Part shown: positions 25,801-34,152 of the stretch, in pieces
Position numbering within the stretch: the first letter of the stretch is position 1
Layout of the letters: every line of letters begins with the position of its first letter
NCBI GenBank assembly: GCA_024280855.1
Contig: JAJRPG010000007.1
Location: 1 to 34,574, forward strand
Source of the DNA: Planctomycetota bacterium
GTDB lineage: Bacteria > Planctomycetota > Phycisphaerae > UBA1845
Length of the DNA: 34,574 bases
Reading direction: 5' to 3'
Made by a program: the position numbers and the translations under genes
Notes under the pieces: model-generated
What the model saw: the letters and a program-made list of their open reading frames with translations, nothing else
The model's database searches: none
What the model was told of the DNA's origin: nothing

Positions 25801-27154
25801 GCCCTGCAAAATCTACAGGAATCGTTTGAGATGTAAAAGTTGATCCGCCAGCAGCACAATCTGGAATCGTAACGCCAGGAGAACCGAAGTTCACCGTAGC
25901 TGTTTTGCCTTGATCGCCGGGAACTAAATCAAGATCGTCAGGAATCAGGTTTGTATTACAATCTAACTCGCATTCATCGGGAATACCATTTGAATTTAGA
26001 TCGGGACTCTGCATCGTTAAGATGTCGCAAGGGTCAGCTATGCCATTCGTATTGCAATCTGGCTGACACTCATCTGGCACATTGTCTCCATCGCAATCAG
26101 ACGCGCCGCCGAGAACATCGCAAACGTCAGAGGTACCATTGGTATTGCAATCTGGATCGCACTCGTCAAAAACGCCGTCGTTATCGCAATCAGGCAATGA
26201 CTCGCATTCATCGGGAATAGTGTTGTTATTACAATCCGGCAATCCTTCGCAAGAATCCGGGATCGTATTCAAATTGCAGTCAGCCGCCCCACCAATGATG
26301 TCACAATTGTCTGGGATGCCGTTACCGTCGCAATCCAGCTCGATGGCTCCAGCCAATTCGCATTCGTCAACGATACCGTCATTGTCGCAATCGGCCAGCG
26401 ACTCACATTCATCAGGAATTCCATTGCCGCCGCCACCCAGGTCAGATAGGTACGCCTGCAAATCGGTATAATTATCGGGCGTCAAGTTGAACGTGCCGCC
26501 AGTATGAAACACGCATCCGCTGGTTTTCCATTGATAGGTATAGCGACTACGACCGCGATGATTCGGCGCGGTCCCACCAAAACCACCAAAGCCATGACAA
26601 AGCGCGCAGTTTGCATTGTGAATCAACTGGCCAAAGAACATGCTGCCAACATTAACGCCCCCACCGCCGCAATCGACCACAACCTGATTGATTAAATCGC
26701 ATACATCAGATGCGCCATTGGATTGGCAATCCGGGTCGCATTCGTTCAACACACCATCGAAATTGCAATCTAGCGCGAAATTTAGCGAGCAATTAGAATC
26801 AAGTTCGCATTCGTCCGGTGTACCATTATTATTGCAGTCATCCAAAAATTCGCAGATGTCAACGATACCGTTCGAATTGCAATCGGTCGCCGCATTGAGA
26901 GTGCAAATGTCGCCTGGAAACCATGTTCCATTTTGGCTTTCGCAATCAATCTGAGTTAAAGCTTCGCTGCATGAAGTGGGTAAACAGCATGCACCTGTCC
27001 CCACATTGCTCAGGTCAGGGCTAGCTAGAAGCTGAGAGCCTTCCCGCGACGGAGTCTTTCCGAGAAGCATTTCGCCGCGAGACATGCTGCCATGCCCAAC
27101 AAATGTCAGCGAAATAGCTATAAAAACATAGAACCGACAATTACTTCGAGTCAT
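22868..27154 (-). CDS. Giant secreted mosaic scaffold with haem-c site, P-domain, propeller, cohesin- and dockerin-like modules
   Basis: A protein of 1428 aa, first gene of the operon. Signal peptide at 1-27 (FYVFIAISLTFVGHGSMSRG). In order: a Cys motif GACCLPTSC ... at about 53; many thrombospondin-3-like acidic repeats of the form DCNxNGIPDEC (about 90-400, 585-690 and 955-1000) that probably bind calcium; a cytochrome-c-like insert with CALCH (Cys183, Cys186, His187) and a C-terminal helix LTPDNYTDLQAYLSDL; a P-domain (about 417-585); an NHL-like propeller (about 690-955, repeating motif SPRGDLLVSDFTSQSILRFD); a cohesin-like domain (about 1003-1138); a duplicated dockerin-like element (about 1166-1230, DLDGDLFINAGDSGIFAGCW); and a second cohesin-like domain (about 1276-1428). 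A ribosome-binding site AAGGGGA lies 8 nt before the ATG. Likely an extracellular or surface scaffold; any redox role is speculation. Confidence 0.85.
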   Translation of the reverse strand: MTRSNCRFYVFIAISLTFVGHGSMSRGEMLLGKTPSREGSQLLASPDLSNVGTGACCLPTSCSEALTQIDCESQNGTWFPGDICTLNAATDCNSNGIVDICEFLDDCNNNGTPDECELDSNCSLNFALDCNFDGVLNECDPDCQSNGASDVCDLINQVVVDCGGGGVNVGSMFFGQLIHNANCALCHGFGGFGGTAPNHRGRSRYTYQWKTSGCVFHTGGTFNLTPDNYTDLQAYLSDLGGGGNGIPDECESLADCDNDGIVDECELAGAIELDCDGNGIPDNCDIIGGAADCNLNTIPDSCEGLPDCNNNTIPDECESLPDCDNDGVFDECDPDCNTNGTSDVCDVLGGASDCDGDNVPDECQPDCNTNGIADPCDILTMQSPDLNSNGIPDECELDCNTNLIPDDLDLVPGDQGKTATVNFGSPGVTIPDCAAGGSTFTSQTIPVDFAGQCGTVENLTVSLQATHSWVGDMVAVLVSPSGSEVTLFSRIGYAELDPFCSGGECCGLSDSSLDLELDDRFAVSIEDANSGIGQYHPDAGATAWPGTLSTFAGESECGDWTIRVYDGSEFDEGTLDSITLEFKSFQVSQDCNANAIPDECDLSSGTSSDCNTNSIPDDCEDCNGNGLADSCDIANATSPDCNLNAIPDECEGFRDCNSNGILDACDISGGLETDCNGDGAPDQCNLAGTSGLFVTGFTSRNVLQYDPVSGSLLGEFISATTGGLLSPAGIVFSPRGDLLVSDFTSQSILRFDGSTGAAISDFTGVVIPRIIDLKIGPDEDLYALNTNGQVVKFDGITGTPIGEFSELNPAAPPATFSLEFNSAGNIFVADFTNGEIVQIDGVTGTVIGNFVSGGTLVNPVGLTFGPGGDLYVTDTGSNNIQVYNGTTGVFDRILLADLGGNGSFFLAPLEFGPNGNLYLGHSLLNAVVELDSVTGAVIKILPQSTSLVTAFDITFRPASSDCNTNMIPDECEDCNGNGLADSCDITSGFSLDVDTNGIPDECEGVDVELAIVVRNVAGPGDAAMAPPVSDSVFPLGDPFVIEIWATDSGAVNTGLAEVFVDVTFDSTAFQASTIDHRPPFTSNVDGTVDNTAGTITNLGGVDLTASGVGIAPEWRRIAVVDLQSKDCPASTTITVDVGPSGVSTVGNGLVNPADVSGDAETFGVESSCVYDLDGDLFINAGDSGIFAGCWLTALGDAGFDRACDFDCSAFVDAGDVGWFAAGWLQSCASVSQADIPACRKCDTGMPLIGDGTRDKIAAVSPPESSGGISRLSNSILASPALSISWETDKPFVAAGEEFEVSLFIRDESAGALGVSGVFVDVMFDTTQVAVINAATDAAFPLFASGTVRAKAVQWFGGATLDAGLGVGERATFGTIRFKAIKDMLIGHSLTIIPREHGMAGVGVGSIDPALVKVLHPYLSTKSIERIDR

Positions 27155-27161
27155 AGACGCA

Positions 27162-27168
27162 TCCCCTT
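27162..27168 (-). promoter_or_regulatory. Strong ribosome-binding site of the 1428-aa gene
   Basis: On the minus strand AAGGGGA ends 7 nt before the ATG at 27154. It supports that start codon. A TACAAT (27180-27185) just upstream may be the -10 box, which would place transcription start close to the site; no good -35 hexamer is visible. Confidence 0.6.
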
Positions 27169-27760
27169 ATATTTTGGCGATTGTATCACTACGATTTGAA
27201 AAAAGAAAGAAAAATATATTTTCCGTTCAAAAATGCGAAGCTAAAGTCTAAACGTCATCCGGAAACATTAAAGTCGTGCAGGATAACAATTGTCCAACCT
27301 TCGATTAGCACGAAAGCTGACGTACAGTGAACACCAAATTGAATTCGAAATAATTAAAGGCCGGGAATTCATGGGGTGAATTGATGAATCGTCGATGAAG
27401 AACACGATTCAAAGTTTTAGACAATAGCTCACGCTGCTCGGATTCCGTTGCCTAAATTATTCAAAATCCGTAATGTACCCTTCCCATATATTATGGCAAC
27501 GGTTACCTCGTTCGCGGAGTTCAAGAACTTAACTCTGCTTTGTGAGTAACAAATACATCAAAATAACTGAGAATTGCTGACATTCCAGCACTGAATCCGA
27601 TCCGGAAATTACTTGCAAAAAAATGAACTATCTGAAACTTCGAACCTCACTAATTTGGCCATGGAGCTAATTTATTGACATCGCTCACGCAGGTATGCAC
27701 AGGGAAGGATCGTAGACTCTCGCGTAAAGTGTATGAGGTCTCAAAAGGGTAATCCGAAGT

Positions 27761-27787
27761 AGCCTAATGCCGTAGGCTTAAATTTTT
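27761..27787 (+). terminator. Orphan intrinsic terminator-like hairpin
   Basis: AGCCTA-ATGCCG-TAGGCT is a perfect 6-bp stem with a 6-nt loop, followed after TAAA by six T residues. No plus-strand gene ends upstream of it within the gap, so it may end an unannotated small RNA or be chance in AT-rich sequence. Confidence 0.35.
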
Positions 27788-28272
27788 TCTGGGATAAAAC
27801 CACGTCAAATTTTTGAAAAGGTGAGCCAAGATTCTGTCACAGCTCACTCATGCCATTATGCACCGGCTCGACAATAGCCGTTTTTGTCCTTCACAGTGGC
27901 TTTTCGATCATTATAACCTTCTCGACGCTCAGGATGTCTTTTTTAAAATAATTTTCCAGAATCGTACACTAAACGGGTAATGTTCTTGCGAATCACAAGA
28001 ACGCCTGTGCGATAAGAATTAAAAGCCCAACCAAATTCCCGTTGATTTCCCCAACTCTATTTTGCTTGGCAAAAAAACTCCACTAATTTTTCTTGACTCT
28101 CATTATCTGTAACGCTAGTTTGGAAAAATGGCGTCTGTGGGGCTATGCAACGAACACAAACGTCAGTTGTTAGTTTCGTGCGTCAACACTTAACAGCCAA
28201 GACATCTGTTACTTGCGTGCAAATTATTGCCGGCAAGGAATAGTTTGTTTTAGTGCGTAGGACGCCGAAAGG

Positions 28273-28278
28273 TATACT
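28273..28278 (+). promoter_or_regulatory. Possible -10 box of the subtilase gene
   Basis: TATACT lies 62 nt before the ATG at 28341. No convincing -35 hexamer is at 16-18 nt upstream. A Shine-Dalgarno-like AAAGGAA is at 28323-28329, 11 nt before the ATG. Confidence 0.35.
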
Positions 28279-28340
28279 TATCTATTCGTGGCGAAGCGTC
28301 GATTTATTAATTTTTTATTTTTAAAGGAACGAACGAAATT

Positions 28341-31300
28341 ATGCACAGAAAATGCGAACGATTGTTTGGGCCCTGGTTCCGTTACCTTGTCGTGGCTACC
28401 GCGATAGTAGGTATAGCTACCTTGGCAGGCGAGGGGTCTGCCAGCGCAGGTAGCGGAGAAATTCTTAATGTCACAGCGATTCAATTACAGCTTGGCTCAT
28501 CTAATGATGCCTGGGCAGCGGACGCTGTTCGTATTCCGGGCGCGTCACCAGCGGCGGCCATTGCAGTGCCAATGACGAAGCATCCGCTTGTCTATTTTGA
28601 CAACGCTGGCCTAAAGCGCGTCAGTGTACTGGTTTATATGAACCCAACACTCACCAAGCAATCTGTGCAACGTAAGGGTGTACGCACTTTTACCGCGACC
28701 ATGAAAGGCACGGTAAAATATGAGTACGGGGCCGTTATGCCCAATGTACTCAACATTCGGGATTATCCTGAATCGCAGATTGACGCTTTGCGCAAAATGG
28801 CTGGAGTCTCCAAAGTTGAGCTGGACGAATACCATCCTAATGTAATTAGGTTAGACGAAGCCACGCCGCTTGTTCGCGGACTGCAAAGTCAACTGACGGC
28901 AGCCAATCTGCCATACGATGGCACGGGCATTCGCGTTTGCATCGTTGATACCGGTATCGACATGGACAATGTGATGTACGCTTCGCGCATCGATGCGGCG
29001 GCGAGTTTCGACTTTAACAACAACGACTCGAACCCTGACGATGATAATGGCCATGGTTCTCATGTGGCTGGTATCTCTGTTGGGGGCACGGGTATCACGG
29101 TAAACTTAGGATGCGACGGCGTCGAACCTCTACAAGGTATGGCTCCAAATGCCACGCTCATCGGGGCTAAGGTATTGAATTCCGCTGGTGGTGGTACTGA
29201 TAGTAACATCATCGCGGGCATCAATCACTGTGCAGACCAAAGCGCCACTGGCGGTCGGGCTGATGTAATTAACCTTAGTATTGGTACGGGCAACTTTACG
29301 GGTACATGCGACTCGCATAGTTGGGCAGTAGCTTCTAATAATGCAGTAGCTGCGGGTGTCGTGGTTGTGGCTGCTTCAGGTAACGAGTGCAACTCAAACT
29401 CAATGGGTTCCCCGGCGTGTGGCTCAAGCGTCATTGCCGTCGGTGCGACGTATAAAGCGGCGTATCCAAACTGCGAAGACGCGACATCAAACTTTAACTG
29501 GGGTTGCTGCACGAATAACAGCCCAGGAATCGACAGTATTGTTTGCTTTAGCAATCAAAGCGATTTGCTGGATGTGTCTGCCCCTGGTTCTGTGATTCTT
29601 TCGGCTAGCAACGCTGCCGGTGGAATGTCCCTGAGCAACAAAAGCGGAACCAGCATGGCCTCCCCAATGGTTGCAGGTCTTTCGGCTTTAATTCTCGATG
29701 CTGACCCAACACTAACGCCGGCTGAGGTTCGTCAGATACTTCGGGACGGAGCTACCGACATGGGCGCACCAGGGTTTGATCGCGCTTATGGCTATGGTCG
29801 AATCGACGCAATAAATACTTTGTCACTCGTGACACCGTGTATCAATAATACTGACTGTAATGATGGTGATGCTTGCACGACGGACGTATGTAATACGGGT
29901 ACATGCTCTAACACGCCGATCTCATGCCCAACTGGACAAACATGCAATGGCGGAGTTTGCGAAGGTCAAGGTGCCTGTTGTACGGGTACAGCTTGCGCCA
30001 TAGACAGTCCGAGCAACTGCGCTACAGCAGGCGGGTCATACTTAGGAGATGGCTCTGTTTGTGGCAGCGGTACGGCTGGTAATCCAACGATCTATTCTGC
30101 TGCTCCGGGTGTAGCTATACCTGATGGCGGTGGCGCTGGCAACGCAGCTACGGACACCATCAACGTCCCAGACACATTCACTATTGGCGACTTAAACGTT
30201 GATGTGACTATCAGTCATACATGGGTTGGCGACGTGACAGTAACTATATCTCACTTGGGCACAACTGTATCGATAGTCGATCGACCTGGTGTCCCAGGTT
30301 CTACTTATGGTTGTAGCTTAGACAACTTCAGCGGCATCCTCCTGGACGACGAAGGTACTGGTGGCACAATGGAAGCGCAGTGTGCCGCGAACCTGACATC
30401 TCCGCCTAATTATACCCCTAACAATTCTTTGTCAGCTTTCGACGGCATGGACGCAGCTGGCATTTGGACGATCACTGTATATGACAGCGTGTCAGCCGAC
30501 TCTGGTACCCTCAATAGTTGGTCCTTGCACATCGACGCTCAAGGATCAAATCCTTGTGTTGGCGGTTGCACGAACAATGCCCAGTGCGATGACGGCGTGT
30601 TCTGCAACGGTGCAGAAACCTGCGTGTCTACTGTTTGCGTGCCTGGCACGGTCGTAAATTGCAACGATGGCGTGGGCTGCACGGACGATTCCTGCAACGA
30701 AGCAACGACGAGCTGCGACAACATTGTCAACAACGCGAATTGTGACAATGGCCTATTCTGCGACGGTAGCGAAACTTGCGACGCCGCACTCGACTGCCAA
30801 GCAGGAACGGCTGTGAATTGTAATGACGGCGTGGGTTGCACGATGGTTGCGTGCAATGAAACCACGAATTCTTGCGACAATACGACGAACGACCTTGCCT
30901 GCGACGATGGCATTTTCTGTAACGGCGCAGAAACCTGCGACGCAGCATTAGATTGCCAATCTGGTTCAGCAGTAAATTGCAATGATGGCGTGGGATGTAC
31001 GGACGACTCCTGCAACGAAACGACCAACAGTTGCGATAACATCGTCAATAACGCAAATTGCGATAACGGCTTATTCTGCGACGGTGTGGAAACATGCGAC
31101 GCCGCGCTCGATTGCCAAGCAGGCACGGCTGTGAACTGCAATGACGGCGTAGGTTGCACAGACGATTCCTGCAACGAAGCGACCAACAGTTGCGATAACG
31201 TAGTCAATGACGCGAACTGCGATAATGGCTTGTTCTGCGACGGCAGCGAAACCTGTAACGCCGTTAGCGACTGCCAAGCCGGTAGTAATCCGTGCTTTGG

Positions 31301-34025
31301 CCAAGCGTGCGACGAGGGGACTAACACCTGTGTCGCTTGTGTTATCGACGGGGATTGTGATGACGGATTGTTCTGTAACGGTATCGAGGCTTGCGTGTCT
31401 AATACATGCGTCGGTGGAAACGCTGTCGATTGTAACGACGGCGTAGGTTGCACTACCGACTCCTGCAACGAAGGTACCGCTTCTTGCGATAATGTCACGA
31501 ATGATGCCGCGTGTAATAACGGGCTATTCTGCGACGGCGTCGAGACTTGTGATGCCGCTCTAGACTGCCAGGCTGGCGTCAGTGTTGATTGTAACGATGG
31601 CGTCGGATGTACGACGGATACTTGCAACGAGGCGACTAACTCGTGTGACAGCGTGGCTAACAACGCCGCTTGTGACAACGGATTGTTCTGTGATGGCGTG
31701 GAAACATGCGATGCAGCACTTGACTGTCAAGCGGGGATTTCCATTGACTGTAATGACGGCGTGGGTTGCACAAACGACGCTTGCAACGAAGCAACGAACT
31801 CTTGTGACAACACCGCGAATGATGCCAATTGTGGTAATGGCATCTTCTGCGACGGCGCCGAGACGTGTGACGCGATAAATGATTGCCAAGTTGGGGCCGC
31901 GGTCAATTGTAACGATGGCGTTGGCTGTACGACGGATTCCTGCAACGAAGGCACTTCGTCCTGCGACAATATCGCTAGCAATGCGGCGTGTGATGACGGC
32001 TTGTTCTGCAACGGTAGTGAGACTTGCGATGCTGCTCTCGATTGCCAAGCCGGGGCTTCTGTCAATTGTAACGACGGCGTTGGCTGCACGACAGATTCGT
32101 GCAATGAAGCGACCAACAGTTGCGATAACATTACAAGCAATGCAGCCTGCGACGACGGCGTGTTCTGCAACGGCAGTGAGACCTGCGACGCAGCGCTAGA
32201 TTGTCTAGCTGGTGGCGACCCTTGTCCTGGCCAAGTTTGCGACGAGGCTACGACTTCGTGTGTGGCTTGTAATATAGATGGCGATTGCGATGATGGCCTG
32301 TTCTGTAACGGCTCTGAAACTTGCGTAGCTAACGCATGTGTTGCGGGCACTGCAGTGAACTGTAACGATGGTGTTGGATGTACTTCTGATTCGTGCAACG
32401 AAGCGACGAACAGTTGTGACAATATCGCCAGCGACGCGGCTTGTAGTGATGGCCTGTTCTGCAACGGCGTTGAAACTTGTGACGCCGTGTTGGATTGCCA
32501 AGCTGGCACAGCCATCAATTGTAATGACGGCGTGGGTTGCACGACTGACTCGTGCAATGAGGCGACCAACAATTGCGATAATGTCGCCAGCAACGCAGCC
32601 TGCAATGACGGCTTATTCTGCAATGGTAGCGAAACCTGTGATGCCACGCTTGATTGTCAAGCAGGCACGTCGCCATGTACGGGTGGCCAAACGTGTGACG
32701 AGGGAACACAAACCTGCACGACAACTGGTTGCGTAATTGATGCAGATTGTGACGACGGTAATGCCTGCACGGTTGATACATGCACGGCTAGTGTGTGCAG
32801 TAACGACTGTGCCACAGCGGTATCGGCACTCCCATATTCTGAGAATTTCGATGCAGGATTAGGATTGTGGACCAATACGGCTGGCGACGTCTTTGATTGG
32901 ACCAGACGAAGCGGCACGACGCCATCGTCGAACACAGGCCCATCTGGTGATCATACATCTGGTAGTGGCTTCTATATGTATACCGAAACATCTTCGCCGC
33001 GTGCGGCAGGTGACACAGCTATATTTGAAGGACCATGTATGGACCTCAGTGGTGCGAGCAGTTCTACCATGACGTTCTGGTACAATATGAATGGTGCTTC
33101 AATGGGCACTCTGGACGCTGAAGTATCGTCCGACTGCGTAACCTGGACGAACGCATTCACATTGTCTGGCAACCAAGGCAACACATGGTTCCAGGCCACG
33201 ATTGATCTTACGCCATATGTTGGTGCATCATCGGTCAAGGTACGTTTCATAGGCACGCGAGGTAGCAGTTGGCAAGGTGACATAGCTATCGATGACATCG
33301 ACGTCACGATGGTAGCCGCAGCTAACTGCACGTTAGATGCTCAGTGTGATGATGGGAATGTATGCACCGACGACGCATGTATTGCTAATGTTTGTCAAAA
33401 TACTAACAACAGCATCGCATGTAACGATGGATTATTCTGTAATGGCGCAGACGTTTGCCAAAGCGGAACTTGCACACCAGTTACCAGTCCGGGCGTAGCT
33501 AACGGCACATTCGATAGCAGCGCTTCCTGGACTTCTCTATCAGGTGGCGGGGCCATTACATTCCCTGGCAACCTTAATGTAGTCGGCGCGGACGCAGGCT
33601 CTGCGAGCTTCACTATGGCGAGCCAAAGCGGTGTCACTGTTACCGGCGCTAATTTGGAGTTTGACCTGTTGAGTTATTCAAGTGGCGACACGGGCGGCTG
33701 GGACTATCCAGTCTTCCATCTTAACGGAACCTACTATGGCCTGAATTCAAACGGTACACTCGGTGCTACGACGACAGGCGGAAATGGAAACGGCGGCACG
33801 GTAGACAACGCAGGCCAAGTCACAGTGTCGATTCATTACATTGTGAACATTGACACATTAGCAGGAAACGCCGGCCCTCACACGATAGGCTTTGGTGTCC
33901 ATACTGCGGATGGCGGCTTTGGTGCGGGAACAGCCGTGTTCGATACGGCCATACCAGCAGGCGGAGCCATCGACCCATGCCCGGGCCAAACGTGTGACGA
34001 AGCCAATAATGTGTGCGTTCCATAA
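28341..34025 (+). CDS. Secreted subtilisin-like protease with P-domain, Cys-rich repeats and MAM-like domain
   Basis: A protein of 1894 aa. The signal peptide ends near residue 36 (GEGSASAG). An I9-like propeptide (about 115-168) is followed by a peptidase S8 domain (about 185-500) with an intact triad: Asp203 in CIVDTGIDM, His238 in NGHGSHVAG, Ser438 in SGTSMASPMVAG. A Cys motif GACCTGTAC (about residue 550) recalls the 1428-aa scaffold. A P-domain follows (about 580-730). Then come eleven 53-residue units of the Dictyostelium CTDC-like type (about 773-1444), Cys-rich linkers, a MAM-like domain (about 1494-1658), another CTDC-like unit and a final beta-rich domain (about 1717-1870). No C-terminal anchor or LPXTG was seen. 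An extracellular protease likely stabilised by many disulfides; its substrate is unknown. Confidence 0.93.
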   Translation: MHRKCERLFGPWFRYLVVATAIVGIATLAGEGSASAGSGEILNVTAIQLQLGSSNDAWAADAVRIPGASPAAAIAVPMTKHPLVYFDNAGLKRVSVLVYMNPTLTKQSVQRKGVRTFTATMKGTVKYEYGAVMPNVLNIRDYPESQIDALRKMAGVSKVELDEYHPNVIRLDEATPLVRGLQSQLTAANLPYDGTGIRVCIVDTGIDMDNVMYASRIDAAASFDFNNNDSNPDDDNGHGSHVAGISVGGTGITVNLGCDGVEPLQGMAPNATLIGAKVLNSAGGGTDSNIIAGINHCADQSATGGRADVINLSIGTGNFTGTCDSHSWAVASNNAVAAGVVVVAASGNECNSNSMGSPACGSSVIAVGATYKAAYPNCEDATSNFNWGCCTNNSPGIDSIVCFSNQSDLLDVSAPGSVILSASNAAGGMSLSNKSGTSMASPMVAGLSALILDADPTLTPAEVRQILRDGATDMGAPGFDRAYGYGRIDAINTLSLVTPCINNTDCNDGDACTTDVCNTGTCSNTPISCPTGQTCNGGVCEGQGACCTGTACAIDSPSNCATAGGSYLGDGSVCGSGTAGNPTIYSAAPGVAIPDGGGAGNAATDTINVPDTFTIGDLNVDVTISHTWVGDVTVTISHLGTTVSIVDRPGVPGSTYGCSLDNFSGILLDDEGTGGTMEAQCAANLTSPPNYTPNNSLSAFDGMDAAGIWTITVYDSVSADSGTLNSWSLHIDAQGSNPCVGGCTNNAQCDDGVFCNGAETCVSTVCVPGTVVNCNDGVGCTDDSCNEATTSCDNIVNNANCDNGLFCDGSETCDAALDCQAGTAVNCNDGVGCTMVACNETTNSCDNTTNDLACDDGIFCNGAETCDAALDCQSGSAVNCNDGVGCTDDSCNETTNSCDNIVNNANCDNGLFCDGVETCDAALDCQAGTAVNCNDGVGCTDDSCNEATNSCDNVVNDANCDNGLFCDGSETCNAVSDCQAGSNPCFGQACDEGTNTCVACVIDGDCDDGLFCNGIEACVSNTCVGGNAVDCNDGVGCTTDSCNEGTASCDNVTNDAACNNGLFCDGVETCDAALDCQAGVSVDCNDGVGCTTDTCNEATNSCDSVANNAACDNGLFCDGVETCDAALDCQAGISIDCNDGVGCTNDACNEATNSCDNTANDANCGNGIFCDGAETCDAINDCQVGAAVNCNDGVGCTTDSCNEGTSSCDNIASNAACDDGLFCNGSETCDAALDCQAGASVNCNDGVGCTTDSCNEATNSCDNITSNAACDDGVFCNGSETCDAALDCLAGGDPCPGQVCDEATTSCVACNIDGDCDDGLFCNGSETCVANACVAGTAVNCNDGVGCTSDSCNEATNSCDNIASDAACSDGLFCNGVETCDAVLDCQAGTAINCNDGVGCTTDSCNEATNNCDNVASNAACNDGLFCNGSETCDATLDCQAGTSPCTGGQTCDEGTQTCTTTGCVIDADCDDGNACTVDTCTASVCSNDCATAVSALPYSENFDAGLGLWTNTAGDVFDWTRRSGTTPSSNTGPSGDHTSGSGFYMYTETSSPRAAGDTAIFEGPCMDLSGASSSTMTFWYNMNGASMGTLDAEVSSDCVTWTNAFTLSGNQGNTWFQATIDLTPYVGASSVKVRFIGTRGSSWQGDIAIDDIDVTMVAAANCTLDAQCDDGNVCTDDACIANVCQNTNNSIACNDGLFCNGADVCQSGTCTPVTSPGVANGTFDSSASWTSLSGGGAITFPGNLNVVGADAGSASFTMASQSGVTVTGANLEFDLLSYSSGDTGGWDYPVFHLNGTYYGLNSNGTLGATTTGGNGNGGTVDNAGQVTVSIHYIVNIDTLAGNAGPHTIGFGVHTADGGFGAGTAVFDTAIPAGGAIDPCPGQTCDEANNVCVP
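30657..32672 (+). repeat. Eleven tandem units of a 159-bp coding repeat
   Basis: Inside the subtilase gene, eleven units of about 53 codons each begin with NCNDGVGC and contain the NSCDN, GLFC[ND]G and ETCDAALDCQAG blocks. Units 4, 9 and 11 are extended by a second Cys-rich segment (PCxGQxCDE ... DGDCDDGLFCNG). The extensions divide the array into blocks of 4, 5 and 2 units, suggesting a higher-order duplication. Third codon positions differ among copies, so the protein is more conserved than the DNA. Confidence 0.9.
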
Positions 34026-34117
34026 TAATGGTACAAATACGCGGCGGTTATCGCCTGCGTTTGTTGTTAATAAGATCAGGTCTTAGGATTTGATCGAGCC
34101 AATATAAATACTATTGC

Positions 34118-34152
34118 GCGGGGCAGGTTTTTATGACCTGCCCCGCCTTTTT
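34118..34152 (+). terminator. Strong rho-independent terminator of the subtilase gene
   Basis: GCGGGGCAGGT (34118-34128) pairs perfectly with ACCTGCCCCGC (34136-34146), with a 7-nt loop and then five T residues (34148-34152). It lies 92 nt after the stop. The last T residues overlap the stop codon of the small minus-strand gene. The minus-strand flank has no T-run. Confidence 0.92.

Larger units (their letters stand above)
27155..28340. other. 1.19-kb AT-rich divergent intergenic region
   Basis: This gap separates the divergent 1428-aa scaffold and subtilase genes. No ORF longer than about 21 codons looks real. It contains one terminator-like hairpin (27761-27787), a 7-bp hairpin GTTCTTG...CAAGAAC (27982-28002), a GTGAGC...GCTCAC inverted pair (27821-27847), and several T-runs. 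Its length is unusual for this window, so regulatory sites or an unrecognised small RNA are possible. Confidence 0.5.

Noticed and set aside
27660-27710. TTGACA at about 27675 as a strong promoter
   Set aside because: No -10 box occurs at 16-18 nt; the nearest TATGCA is only 13 nt away.
30539-31678. Long minus-strand open frame (379 codons) opposite the Cys-rich repeats
   Set aside because: It is antisense to an obviously real repeat array; its Gln/Ser/Pro-rich product simply mirrors the repeat's codon pattern and repeats with it.
31727-32647. Second long antisense frame (306 codons) in the same array
   Set aside because: Same cause as the other antisense frame: a repetitive codon-bias shadow, with no start context.
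34016-34086. Small plus ORF continuing past the subtilase stop
   Set aside because: Its start lies inside the subtilase in another frame and it ends within the 3' untranslated region before the terminator.
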